Both the position numbers and the translations under genes were made by a program. Shown in pieces: positions 24,433-33,161 of a DNA stretch of 64,000 nt (positions are counted from its first letter, which is position 1; each line of letters starts with the position of its first letter). The stretch spans positions 1,116,001-1,180,000 of the forward strand of contig NZ_CP022464.2 in assembly GCF_002234575.2 (NCBI RefSeq), given 5' to 3'. The DNA is from Enterocloster bolteae. Lineage in GTDB: Bacteria > Bacillota > Clostridia > Lachnospirales > Lachnospiraceae. The notes beneath the pieces were generated by a model. That model was given only the letters and a program-made list of their open reading frames with translations, was not told the DNA's origin and did not search any database.

Positions 24433-25344
24433 ATGGAACAATCCATGAGAAGGTTTATGAAGGTGGGAATCATTCTCCACGTATCCTACCCGCAGCTGGG
24501 AGGAGGCGAGGGACCTATCCTGGAATGCCTGGAGCGGATCTGCGGGGATGATTATTTTGAAGCCGTGGAGGTGGCCAGAATGAAGGACGGGCAGGTCCGG
24601 AAAAAGGCGGCGGAGATGATCCGCGCGGCCCATATGGTGTCTGCTTACGGCGGCCAGTCCAGGACCTTGTCTGCGGGACTCAACATCAATGACCTGGATG
24701 AAACCAGAAGGGCCATGGCAGTGGACACACTGAAGGAAGGAATTGATGAAGCCTATGAGATGGGCTGCGCAGGTTTTTCCTTCCTGTGCGGCCGGTATGA
24801 CGAGGGACGAAAGGAACAGGCCTTTGAACAGCTTCTTAAATCTACCAGGCAGCTGTGCGGGTATGCAGGGGAGAAGGGAAATATGCCCATCTGCTGCGAG
24901 GTCTTTGACTATGATATTGACAAGAGGGCTCTCATCGGTCCGGCAGCCCTGGCTGCCCGCTATGCAGGGGAAATCCGGAGGGACTATGGGAATTTCGGCC
25001 TGCTGGTGGATTTGAGCCATATCCCCATGCTTCATGAGACCATCGAAGAAAGCATCTTGCCGGTGAAGGATTACATCATTCATGCCCATATGGGAAACAC
25101 GGTAATTAAAAGCCCGGACTGTGAGGCATACGGGGACAACCATCCCAGATTCGGATTCCCGGACAGTGAAAATGATGTGGAGGAGCTGGCCCATTATCTG
25201 AGGACGCTTATGGAAATCGGATTTCTGGGTGAGAAGAAACGGCCTATTGTAAGCTTTGAGGTGAAGCCCTGGAAGGATGAATCCCCCGAAGTGATTATAG
25301 CAAATGCAAAACGTACGTTGAACCTGGCATGGGAGCTGGTGTGA
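24433..25344 (+). CDS. Xylose isomerase-like TIM-barrel protein 2
   Basis: A 303-residue member of the xylose-isomerase-like TIM-barrel superfamily. Candidate metal ligands are in CCEVFDYDIDK near 158, LLVDLSHIP near 195, IIHAHMGN near 218 and VSFEVKPW near 273. It is clearly a paralogue of the product encoded at 25438: they share ALIGPA, NFGLLVDLSH and HPRFGFPDS at matching places. It is not obviously close to TIM-barrel protein 1 of the operon. AGGAGGG precedes the ATG, nine or more bases away. Possible isomerase or epimerase of a sugar acid intermediate. Confidence 0.85.
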   Translation: MEQSMRRFMKVGIILHVSYPQLGGGEGPILECLERICGDDYFEAVEVARMKDGQVRKKAAEMIRAAHMVSAYGGQSRTLSAGLNINDLDETRRAMAVDTLKEGIDEAYEMGCAGFSFLCGRYDEGRKEQAFEQLLKSTRQLCGYAGEKGNMPICCEVFDYDIDKRALIGPAALAARYAGEIRRDYGNFGLLVDLSHIPMLHETIEESILPVKDYIIHAHMGNTVIKSPDCEAYGDNHPRFGFPDSENDVEELAHYLRTLMEIGFLGEKKRPIVSFEVKPWKDESPEVIIANAKRTLNLAWELV

Positions 25345-25352
25345 CAAGTACC

Positions 25353-25390
25353 TGCATTTGATATATATAAATACATATTGAGCAAATGCA
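25353..25390. repeat. 8-bp inverted repeat between the paralogous TIM-barrel genes
   Basis: TGCATTTG (25353-25360) and CAAATGCA (25383-25390) flank a 22-base, very AT-rich segment. It may fold in RNA as a processing or partial termination signal, or act as an operator. No T run follows. Confidence 0.5.
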
Positions 25391-25437
25391 ATTGAATCAA
25401 ACAAGATTTGCAAACAGAAATAAGGAGGTATTTAATT

Positions 25438-26337
25438 ATGAAAGACCCAATTCAGAAATATTTTCAGGTAGGAACCATACAGTGGATGACCCATCCTCCG
25501 GTGAATTATCCCATACTGGATTCCGTTAAGACCATCTGCTGCGACGAATACTTTAATGCCCTGGAGATAACCCATATCGAGGACCAGGAGACAAAGGACA
25601 AGGTAAGGGATATGCTGGCCCAGAGCCACATGAAGGTGTGCTACGGCGCACAGCCCCGCCTGCTGGGACCAAAGCTTAACCCCAATGATCTGGACGAGGA
25701 AGGCAGGAAGAAGGCCGAGGCTGTCCTGATGGATTCCATTGATGAGGCCCGGTACATGGGTGCAAAGGGAATTGCCTTCCTGGCAGGAAAATGGGAACCG
25801 GAGACAAAGGACCAGGCATATGCCCAGCTGCTTAAGACCACCAGGGCTGTGTGCAGCTATGCTGCAACCAAGGGAATGATGGTGGAGCTGGAAGTGTTTG
25901 ACTTTGACATGGATAAGGCAGCCCTCATCGGGCCGGCTCCTTATGCGGCCAGGTTTGCTGCGGATATGCGCACCACCCACAACAATTTCGGCCTGCTGGT
26001 GGACCTTTCCCATTTCCCCACCACCTATGAGACTTCCAGGTTCGTGATTCAGACGCTGCGTCCCTATATCACCCACCTGCACATCGGTAATGCGGTGGTG
26101 AAGGAAGGTTTTGAGGCGTACGGCGACCAGCACCCAAGGTTCGGGTTCCCTGACAGCGCCAACGACACAGAGCAGCTTGTGGATTTCTTCACTGTCCTGA
26201 AGGAAGAGGGCTTCTTTAATAAGGAAAATCCCTATGTATTGTCCCTGGAGGTAAAGCCGTGGGCAGACGAGGACGGAGATATCATACTGGCCAACACCAA
26301 GAGAGTCATCAACAGGGCCTGGGCGCTGGTAGAGGAT
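25438..26337 (+). CDS. Xylose isomerase-like TIM-barrel protein 3
   Basis: The gene encodes a 300-residue protein, stop at 26338-26340, paralogous to the product at 24433. Shared stretches include VFDFDMDKAALIGPAP, NFGLLVDLSHFP and AYGDQHPRFGFPDS, and the C-terminus ends VLSLEVKPWADED. Metal ligands are expected in LEVFDFD, LVDLSHFP, THLHIGN and LSLEVKPW. It retains all of them, so both copies look active and may act on different intermediates or as a hetero-oligomer. The ATG at 25438 follows AAGGAGG. It probably belongs to the operon that begins at 21031, although the inverted repeat at 25353 may give separate expression. Confidence 0.85.
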
Positions 26338-26375
26338 TAAACAGCGTCTGCAGTATCATTGTGCCGGAGGTGTGC

Positions 26376-26405
26376 TTGACAGTGGCGCATGAGATAGGAT
26401 AGAAT
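26376..26405 (+). promoter_or_regulatory. Sigma-70 promoter of the hydroxyacid dehydrogenase gene
   Basis: TTGACA (26376-26381), 18 bases, TAGAAT (26400-26405), 30 bases before the ATG. This gene can therefore be expressed without the sigma-54 system. Confidence 0.65.
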
Positions 26406-26434
26406 TGAATAATTGGAAAAAGGAGGAATAAGTC

Positions 26435-27394
26435 ATGAAAATCGTAGTGTTAGACGGATATACAGAAAATCCAGGTGATTTAAGCTGGGAGGGACTTGAA
26501 AGATTAGGGGAGTTAACCGTATATGACAGGACTCCTGCTGACAAGATTGCAGAGCGGATTGGGGACGCAGAGGCGGTTTATACCAATAAAACCCCGATCA
26601 GTGCGCAGACCATCGGACAGTGCCCGAATTTAAAGTTCATCGGAGTGCTGGCCACTGGCTACAATGTGATTGATACAGCGGCAGCCAAGGCGGCAGGCGT
26701 GATCGTGTCCAACATCCCAACCTATGGTACGGACGCAGTGGCCCAGTATGCAATTGCCCTTTTGCTGGAGCTGTGCCACCACATCGGGGAGCATTCTGAC
26801 TGTGTAAAGGCAGGGGAGTGGACCCACAATGCTGACTGGTGCTTCTGGAAGCATCCCCTGGTGGAGCTGGCCGGAAAGACATTCGGCGTCATCGGCTTTG
26901 GAAGGATTGGACAGGGTACGGCCAAAATTGCGGAGGCTCTGGGCATGAAGGTATTGGCGTATGACGAGTATCCCAACAAGGCTTTGGAGACAGATAACTG
27001 CAAATATGCTTCCCTGGACCAGCTTCTGGCTCAGGCCGATGTCATCAGCCTGCACTGCCCGCTGTTCCCATCCACAGAGGGAATCATCAACAGGGATTCC
27101 ATTGCAAAGATGAAGGATGGAGTAAAAATCATCAATACCTCCAGAGGTCCCCTGATTGTGGAAAAAGACTTAAGGGAAGCGCTGGACAGTGGAAAAGTCA
27201 GCGGGGCAGCAGTGGACGTGGTATCCACAGAGCCTATCCGCGAGGACAATCCTCTTCTGGGCGCCAAGAATATGATTATTACCCCCCATATTGCCTGGGC
27301 TCCCAGGGAATCCAGACAGAGACTTATGGACATTGCAGTGGATAATCTGAAACATTTTGTAGACGGAGCACCACAGAATGTGGTAAATAAATAG
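26435..27394 (+). CDS. D-2-hydroxyacid dehydrogenase
   Basis: A 319-residue NAD(P)-dependent dehydrogenase, hydroxypyruvate/glyoxylate reductase-like. The nucleotide-binding GFGRIGQGTAKIAEALG is near residue 150, and the catalytic triad is recognisable: Arg in NTSRGPLIVE near 235, Glu in VVSTEPI near 264 and His in IITPHIAWA near 284. It interconverts a 2-keto acid and a D-2-hydroxy acid; hydroxypyruvate to D-glycerate would link to the glycerate kinase at 9553, but this is inference. AGGAGGAATAAGTC precedes the ATG. It has its own promoter and lies ahead of the second sigma-54 activator. Confidence 0.93.
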   Translation: MKIVVLDGYTENPGDLSWEGLERLGELTVYDRTPADKIAERIGDAEAVYTNKTPISAQTIGQCPNLKFIGVLATGYNVIDTAAAKAAGVIVSNIPTYGTDAVAQYAIALLLELCHHIGEHSDCVKAGEWTHNADWCFWKHPLVELAGKTFGVIGFGRIGQGTAKIAEALGMKVLAYDEYPNKALETDNCKYASLDQLLAQADVISLHCPLFPSTEGIINRDSIAKMKDGVKIINTSRGPLIVEKDLREALDSGKVSGAAVDVVSTEPIREDNPLLGAKNMIITPHIAWAPRESRQRLMDIAVDNLKHFVDGAPQNVVNK

Positions 27395-27537
27395 TAGGAA
27401 AATCAGACAGCCTGCAGCGCAGGCCCATGACAGACGCCGGGCGGCAGAAGAGGGCATGAGAATGCTTTGATTCCTCCCGGCGTATTTCCGTATTGGCGCA
27501 AATGGGGCAGACACAGAGGGAAAGAGGGCGTGAATTC

Positions 27538-29439
27538 ATGGTAACAGTGCGGATGTTTATTCCATATATGAATATGAAAAGCAGGTTCGAGGCGGCGGTG
27601 AGCCGTCTGGAGCCTCAGGACGATGTGAGGGTGGAGCTGCTTCACGTATTCGGCACACCGGAATCCCTGTCGCGGTACGGGGACGCCGACATATTAGTGG
27701 CCAGGGGCATGACTTATGACCGCCTCAGGTATCTGTTTCCGGAAAAGCATGTGGTGGAGATACAGCTCTCCAGCTTTGATATACTGAAAGCCCTGATTTG
27801 CGCCAGACAGGAGTTCCATCCCAAGAAGATAGCCCTCTGTGTGCGGTATATGGATGAGAGCGCTGTGTCCGAGCTGGAAAAGCTGTGCCAGGCGGAGATT
27901 GCGTATTATACGGTCCATGACGAGGCCTCCACCCTGGAAGCCATCCACAGTGCCAGGGCCAATGGCGCCGATGTGTTTGTGGGAGCCGGTACCATGTGCG
28001 GACTGTGCGATAAAGAGGCATTGAACCGGGTCCACATCCACACAAAGGATATCGCCATAGAGCAGGCCCTGAAGCAGGCCATGGATGCGGCCAGGACCAT
28101 CAATATGGAGCGGGCCAGGTCCAAGATGACCAGCACCATCCTCAACACCAGTTCCGATGCCCTGATTGCCGTCAGCGGCAGCGGGCTGATTCAGGCATTG
28201 AATAACCAGGCGTACCGTACCTTTCAGCTCTCCTCCCAGGCTGACTACACGGGCCGTCCCGTGGAGGAGGTCTGTCCTGCCCTTAAATGGAAGGATGTGG
28301 TGGAGACCGGACGGGAACGGGAGGAGGTTATCCAGTGGAAGGACAGGAAACTGTATACGGAATACAGGCCCGTGCTGGTGGACAAGATGGGAAAGGGCGC
28401 CATCATTGTTGCCCGCTACACCGAGCAGATTATAGAGGCAGAGACTAAAATCCGGCAGAGCCTTGCGAAGCAGGGTCTTACGGCAAAGTATTCCTTTGAC
28501 GACATCATTGGAAGCAGCCCTGCCATCCGGGAGAATATTCTCATGGCAAAGCGTTACAGCCGGGTGGATTCCAATGTGCTGATTGTGGGAGAGACAGGAA
28601 CCGGAAAAGAGCTTTTTGCCCACAGCATCCACCGGGAGAGCAGGCGCAGCGCAGAGCCCTTTGTGGCGTTAAACTGTGCGGCCCTGCCGGAAAACCTTCT
28701 GGAGAGCGAGCTTTTTGGATATGAGCCGGGAGCATTTTCCGGGGCGTCTAAAAACGGCAAGACGGGCCTGTTTGAACTGGCCCATAAGGGGACCATTTTC
28801 CTGGATGAAATCGGGGAGATTCCCATATCGCTCCAGGCAAAGCTTCTGAGGGTGCTTCAGGAGCGGGAAATCCGCCGCATCGGCAGCAACCGGGTACAGC
28901 CGGTGGATGTGCGCGTTATTTCTGCTACCAATATTAATATTGAAGAAAAAATCCAGGAAGGGCAGTTCCGCGCCGACCTGTATTACCGTCTTAATCTGTT
29001 GGACATCACTATACCGCCGCTCAGGGAAAGGGGAGACGATATCCGGGAAATGGTGGATTTCTACCTGACCCGCTTTGCCTGTGAGATGGGAAAGCCCATC
29101 CCCAGACTGTCAAAGGAGGCAGTGGATTTGATGACCCATTACGGCTGGCCCGGCAATGTCAGGGAGCTGCGCAATATCTGCGAGCGCCTGATTGTGCTGA
29201 GCGACACCACGGAAATCGGGCTCAGGGAAATCCAGATGCTGAAGATATTCAGGAAAAAGGAAGGCCCTCTGCCCGGCACTCAGACACCGGACAAGGAAAC
29301 GGACCAGCCGGAAACCGGGATTGTGTATGCCAATTTGAAGCCCAGGAAGAAAAAACAGGATATAGCGAAGGAGCTGGGGGTCAGCAGGACGACCCTGTGG
29401 CGCATGGAGAAAATGGCGCGGGAACAGAAGAAGCAATGA
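27538..29439 (+). CDS. Sigma-54-dependent activator with PrpR_N domain (EBP2)
   Basis: A 633-residue enhancer-binding protein of the same plan as EBP1: PrpR_N sensor (about 1-175), PAS domain (about 190-300), AAA+ domain (about 320-550) with Walker A GETGTGKE near 352, WPGNVRELRN near 540, and a C-terminal helix-turn-helix (IAKELGVSRTTLWRMEKM). The loop that contacts sigma-54 reads GAFSGA instead of GAFTGA, a Thr-to-Ser change. There is no repeat linker like that of EBP1. The ATG at 27538 follows AGAGGG. Target is uncertain; the isomerase/transketolase operon, whose promoter lacks the TGC/GCA dyad, is the best candidate. Confidence 0.92.
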   Translation: MVTVRMFIPYMNMKSRFEAAVSRLEPQDDVRVELLHVFGTPESLSRYGDADILVARGMTYDRLRYLFPEKHVVEIQLSSFDILKALICARQEFHPKKIALCVRYMDESAVSELEKLCQAEIAYYTVHDEASTLEAIHSARANGADVFVGAGTMCGLCDKEALNRVHIHTKDIAIEQALKQAMDAARTINMERARSKMTSTILNTSSDALIAVSGSGLIQALNNQAYRTFQLSSQADYTGRPVEEVCPALKWKDVVETGREREEVIQWKDRKLYTEYRPVLVDKMGKGAIIVARYTEQIIEAETKIRQSLAKQGLTAKYSFDDIIGSSPAIRENILMAKRYSRVDSNVLIVGETGTGKELFAHSIHRESRRSAEPFVALNCAALPENLLESELFGYEPGAFSGASKNGKTGLFELAHKGTIFLDEIGEIPISLQAKLLRVLQEREIRRIGSNRVQPVDVRVISATNINIEEKIQEGQFRADLYYRLNLLDITIPPLRERGDDIREMVDFYLTRFACEMGKPIPRLSKEAVDLMTHYGWPGNVRELRNICERLIVLSDTTEIGLREIQMLKIFRKKEGPLPGTQTPDKETDQPETGIVYANLKPRKKKQDIAKELGVSRTTLWRMEKMAREQKKQ

Positions 29440-29457
29440 TGCCTGGTTATATATCTA

Positions 29458-29486
29458 TTGACAGAAAATCTTTTGGGAGATATGCT
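29458..29486 (+). promoter_or_regulatory. Promoter of the RpiB/LacAB-type isomerase gene
   Basis: TTGACA (29458-29463), 17 bases, TATGCT (29481-29486), 47 bases before the ATG at 29533. Confidence 0.65.
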
Positions 29487-29532
29487 TACAATATCAGGAA
29501 AAACCAAAAGAATAAAGTTGAGAGGTGGAGAC

Positions 29533-30174
29533 ATGAGGATAGCACTGATTAATGAGAACAGCCAGGGCGCCAAGAATGGCATGATCTACAATTCTTTAAA
29601 GAAAGTGGCTGACCAGTACGGCTTTGAGGTGGACAACTACGGCATGTACACAGCAGAGGATGAGGCGCAGCTTACCTATGTACAGGTGGGAATTCTGGCA
29701 GCAGCCCTGCTGAACGCAAAGGCGGCGGATTATGTGATTACAGGCTGCGGCACGGGCGAGGGAGCCATGCTGGCCTGCAACTCATTCCCGGGCGTGATTT
29801 GCGGCCATGTGGAGGATGCGCTGGATGCCTATACATTTGCCCAGATTAACGACGGGAACGCCATTGCCATTCCATTTGCCAAGGGATTTGGCTGGGGCGG
29901 CGATCTGAACCTGGAATATATATTTGAGAAGCTGTTCTGCGAGCCTTCCGGCCAGGGATATCCCAGGGAGAGGGCTGTTCCGGAGCAGAGAAACAAGCGG
30001 ATTCTGGATGATGTGAGAAAGGCTTCCTTCAGGGAGGATCTGGTGGAAATCTTTAAGGGACTGGACCAGGAACTGGTGAAAGGCGCGTTTTCAGGAGAAA
30101 AGTTCGGGGAACTGTTCTTTGGAAAATGTAAAGATGAGAAGCTGGCCGCTTATATCAGGGAACTGATTGGATAA
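29533..30174 (+). CDS. RpiB/LacA/LacB-family sugar-phosphate isomerase
   Basis: A 213-residue protein of the RpiB/LacAB fold, which interconverts aldose and ketose phosphates (ribose 5-phosphate, galactose 6-phosphate, allose 6-phosphate). It shows the active-site loop ITGCGTGEGAMLACN near residue 74 and an N-terminal IALINENSQGAKN. The length exceeds the usual 150 residues because of a C-terminal extension of about 60 residues (KRILDDVRKASF onward), seen in a subgroup often linked to unusual sugar pathways. GAGGTGGAGAC precedes the ATG at 29533. It likely closes the catabolic region; the terminator is at 30215. Confidence 0.88.
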   Translation: MRIALINENSQGAKNGMIYNSLKKVADQYGFEVDNYGMYTAEDEAQLTYVQVGILAAALLNAKAADYVITGCGTGEGAMLACNSFPGVICGHVEDALDAYTFAQINDGNAIAIPFAKGFGWGGDLNLEYIFEKLFCEPSGQGYPRERAVPEQRNKRILDDVRKASFREDLVEIFKGLDQELVKGAFSGEKFGELFFGKCKDEKLAAYIRELIG

Positions 30175-30214
30175 GGAACGTTTTGGAAGAGAACGATCTG
30201 TAGAAGAAGGCAGG

Positions 30215-30250
30215 ACAAGCCGCTTTGCGAAGGCAGGGCGGCTTGTTCTA
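30215..30250 (+). terminator. Terminator after the RpiB-type gene
   Basis: ACAAGCCGC (30215-30223) pairs with GCGGCTTGT (30238-30246), followed by a short T-containing stretch. It lies between convergent genes. Confidence 0.7.
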
Positions 30251-30314
30251 TTATACTTGTTCTATTTATACCTGTCCCCTTGTATAGATGGGAGGAAATG
30301 TTCAGGTGTGACTC

Positions 30315-31658
30315 TCAGCGTTTGTGACGGGGAAGGGTCAGTTTTAGGCCCAGAATGCGGGTCAGAGACTGGTCGATGCGCTCCTCTGTCAATTCTCCTG
30401 TTTTTACTGCATCCAGTACCCCGTTATAAGCTTCCTTAAAGTCAGCGGGCATGAGCAACAGGTCAGCGCCTGCCTGCAGGGCCATAACAGCGGCCCGGTC
30501 CGGGGGATAATTGTCCTGTATGGCTCCCATGTTAAGGGCGTCGGTGATGATGATTCCATTATACCCCATAGTCTCCCGCAGGTAATCTGTGAGCACTTGG
30601 GAGGACAGGGAGGATGGGGTGTCGTCTCCTGTAACCTGAGGCAGAGAGATATGGCCTGCCATAATGAAGGGCGTGTTGTCCTGAATCAGGCCGGCAAAGG
30701 GAACCAACTCTGCCTGCTCCAGTTCGTCCCATGTCTTATAGGTATAAGCAAATCCCTTATGGCTGTCCCCCTCTGTGGCCCCGTGGCCCGGAAAGTGTTT
30801 GGGAGTCCCATAGACATGGTGTTCTTCCAGCCCCTTCATGTAGGCCTTTACCATCTGTGTTACCAGAACCGGATCCGAACCAAAGGAGCGGTCCAGCACA
30901 ACGGTATTGTCCGGGTTGGTCAGTACGTCTGCATCCGGCGCAAAGTCCAAATTAATTCCAAATTCTTCCAAATATCCTCCGATAACAGAACCTGCCTCGT
31001 ATGCCCTGGAAGTATCCCCGGTCTTTCCTATTTCAGCCATGGTATCCACCTTGGGCAGATCAAAGCCCTGGTGGTTTGCGATACGGGCCACTTTACCGCC
31101 TTCCTCGTCAATGGAGAGGAACAGTGGAGGCTGGTTCAGGCCGGACGCAAATTCCTGGGTTTTGGCTGTCATGGTTTTAAGCTGGCCTGGGTTTTGCAGG
31201 TTTTGGGGAAAATAGATAAGCCCGCCCACCGGGTATTCCTGCAATGCCTTGTATGTGGCATCCCCTGCCTGGGTTACGGTCTTAAAGCCGGTAAGGGCTT
31301 CCGGGGTAATGATAAAGAGCTGGGCCGCCTTCTGCTCCAGGGACATCTGTCTGATGACGGCCCGTATGTCTGCGTTATCTGTGTTGTCTGCATTGGTTTT
31401 ATCCGATAGACTTAAAGGATCCGGCTGGTTCTCAGAATTTGGGGGATCACCTGTCCCGTCACCTGCCCTGTCTCCGGCAGCCCCAGTCTCCTGTGAGGCG
31501 TCTGTCCCGGCCGGACGCCGGGAATCCATGCTGCCGGCCCTGATTTTAAATAGGATGGCGGCAAGGATTACGGCACATACCAGTCCTGCCGCCGTTATAT
31601 AGAGCCATTTGATGCCTGTTTGTTTTCTTTTCTTTCTGGAATGTCCTCTGGTTGTCAA
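30315..31658 (-). CDS. nagZ: Membrane-anchored beta-N-acetylhexosaminidase, GH3 family
   Basis: A 447-residue glycoside hydrolase family 3 enzyme. A short basic cytoplasmic tail and one membrane segment (about residues 18-41) are followed by a linker rich in Gly, Asp and Asn, then the catalytic barrel from about 95. The GH3 NagZ signature KHFPGHGATEGDSH is near residue 285, and the nucleophile Asp is in IIITDALNMGAI near 371. It should remove N-acetylglucosamine from cell-wall fragments outside the membrane. The start is TTG at 31658, supported by AAAGGAGG six bases upstream and by the absence of any other start before residue 43. Gene symbol by family, not by proven substrate. Confidence 0.88.
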   Translation of the reverse strand: MTTRGHSRKKRKQTGIKWLYITAAGLVCAVILAAILFKIRAGSMDSRRPAGTDASQETGAAGDRAGDGTGDPPNSENQPDPLSLSDKTNADNTDNADIRAVIRQMSLEQKAAQLFIITPEALTGFKTVTQAGDATYKALQEYPVGGLIYFPQNLQNPGQLKTMTAKTQEFASGLNQPPLFLSIDEEGGKVARIANHQGFDLPKVDTMAEIGKTGDTSRAYEAGSVIGGYLEEFGINLDFAPDADVLTNPDNTVVLDRSFGSDPVLVTQMVKAYMKGLEEHHVYGTPKHFPGHGATEGDSHKGFAYTYKTWDELEQAELVPFAGLIQDNTPFIMAGHISLPQVTGDDTPSSLSSQVLTDYLRETMGYNGIIITDALNMGAIQDNYPPDRAAVMALQAGADLLLMPADFKEAYNGVLDAVKTGELTEERIDQSLTRILGLKLTLPRHKR

Positions 31659-31779
31659 GTTCGTCCTCCTTTAAATGTGTGTCAGCCTCAGCGTGTCAGC
31701 CTTCCGCGTCCTGATGCGCTGACAGCTCCTCCATACGGTTTATGACAGAGCGCCTGCCCGGGAATCCTGAAAAACTGTA

Positions 31780-31807
31780 TTGACAAAGATAACAATATGA
31801 GTAATAG
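31780..31807 (+). promoter_or_regulatory. Promoter of the ureide/purine operon
   Basis: TTGACA (31780-31785), 16 bases, TAATAG (31802-31807), about 100 bases before the M20 hydrolase. The leader shows no purine riboswitch fold that I can recognise. Confidence 0.5.
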
Positions 31808-31908
31808 TGATATTATAGCATTGTATGGCGAAATCGTGGAATACTAGAAACTGAATTTTTAAACAGATTCCGGTACGGCCCATACTGCGCAGCAGAGGAG
31901 GTGTGAGT

Positions 31909-33147
31909 ATGGATATTAACCAGGACAGGTTGTGGTCGGATATCCAGGAGTTGGGAAGGATTGGGCGCAGCCCGGACGGCGGCATTACCCGTCTGGCCTT
32001 TACGCCCCAGGACCGGCAGGCACAGGACTGGCTGGAAGCCAGGATGAGAGACGCCGGACTTGCCGTAAGGGAGGACGCGGCCGGCAATCTGATCGGGGAG
32101 CTCTGCGGCAGCCGGCCTGAAAAGCCATGTGTCATGTGCGGATCCCATTACGACACCGTGCCGGGCGGCGGGCAGTTTGACGGGACCCTTGGAATCCTCT
32201 CGGCCCTGGAGGCAGTGCGAAGGATCCGGGAGCAGGGAACCGTCACAGAGCGGACCATACGCCTGGCAGCCTTTAAGGACGAGGAGGGAAGCCGCTTTGG
32301 ATATGGGATGGTGGGCAGTAAATCTATCTGCGGCATACTGGACCCTGAGGGACTTACGTCCGTGGATAAGGATGGAATCTCCCTGGAACAGGCCATGGCT
32401 GATTACGGGTGCAGGCCCGGCCAGCTGGCTTCCTGTAAGATGGAGGACGTGGGGACGTATCTGGAGCTTCACATCGAGCAGGGAAAGGTGCTGGAGGACC
32501 ATGGGGCGTCCATCGGCGTTGTAAGCGGCATAGCCGGGCTGGTGCGGTATACGGTGGAGATACGGGGAGAAAGCGGACACGCAGGCGCCACGCCCATGAA
32601 GGCCAGAAAGGATCCGGTTCCAGCCATGTGCCGGTGGATTGACAGGGTAACGGAGCTGGCAGGGGCACGGGAGTCATGTGTGGCCACTGTGGGCTCCATT
32701 ACAGCATACCCAGGAGCGCGGAATGTAATCTGTGAGCGTGTGGTGTTTTCACTGGATCTGCGTTCTATCCGCCAGGAGGACCTGAGGGAAATCGCGGAGG
32801 AGATGGAGCGGTACGGGGCAGAGCTGTCCTCACTCCACGGCGTGGAGGTGAGCCTAAGGCCTGACCAGGCGCTTCCACCATGCCGCTGTCATGAACCTCT
32901 CCGGGAAGCCATAAAGAATATCTGCCGGTCAGAGGGGTATTCTTTTATGGAACTGATGAGCGGGGCAGGCCATGACTGTATGAATTTTAAGGATGTGTGC
33001 CCCACTGCCATGATTTTCGTGCCGTCAGAGGGAGGAGTGTCCCACAGGAAGGAGGAGTTTACTTCCAGGGAGGACTGCGTCCGCGGGGCCGGGGTGCTGC
33101 TGGGGCTTCTGCTTGAGACGGCAGGCGTTTCAGATAAGATTGACTGA
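31909..33147 (+). CDS. M20-family amidohydrolase (carbamoylase/allantoate hydrolase type)
   Basis: A 412-residue zinc-dependent hydrolase of the N-carbamoyl-amino-acid hydrolase/allantoate amidohydrolase branch of the M20 family. Metal ligands: His and Asp in CGSHYDTVPGGGQFDG near residues 76-90, Glu in AFKDEEGSRFG near 125, the family motif LHIEQGKVLE near 188 and His in SGAGHDCMNF near 355. It cleaves an N-carbamoyl or ureido group. Next to a purine permease and adenine deaminase it may act in purine-ring breakdown. The ATG at 31909 is eight bases after GGAGG; a GTG six bases upstream is too close. Fifteen bases separate it from the permease gene. Confidence 0.88.
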   Translation: MDINQDRLWSDIQELGRIGRSPDGGITRLAFTPQDRQAQDWLEARMRDAGLAVREDAAGNLIGELCGSRPEKPCVMCGSHYDTVPGGGQFDGTLGILSALEAVRRIREQGTVTERTIRLAAFKDEEGSRFGYGMVGSKSICGILDPEGLTSVDKDGISLEQAMADYGCRPGQLASCKMEDVGTYLELHIEQGKVLEDHGASIGVVSGIAGLVRYTVEIRGESGHAGATPMKARKDPVPAMCRWIDRVTELAGARESCVATVGSITAYPGARNVICERVVFSLDLRSIRQEDLREIAEEMERYGAELSSLHGVEVSLRPDQALPPCRCHEPLREAIKNICRSEGYSFMELMSGAGHDCMNFKDVCPTAMIFVPSEGGVSHRKEEFTSREDCVRGAGVLLGLLLETAGVSDKID

Positions 33148-33161
33148 CAAAGGAGATTGCT

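Noticed and set aside
31808..31908. Purine riboswitch before the purine operon
   Set aside because: The leader does not show the conserved three-helix purine aptamer.
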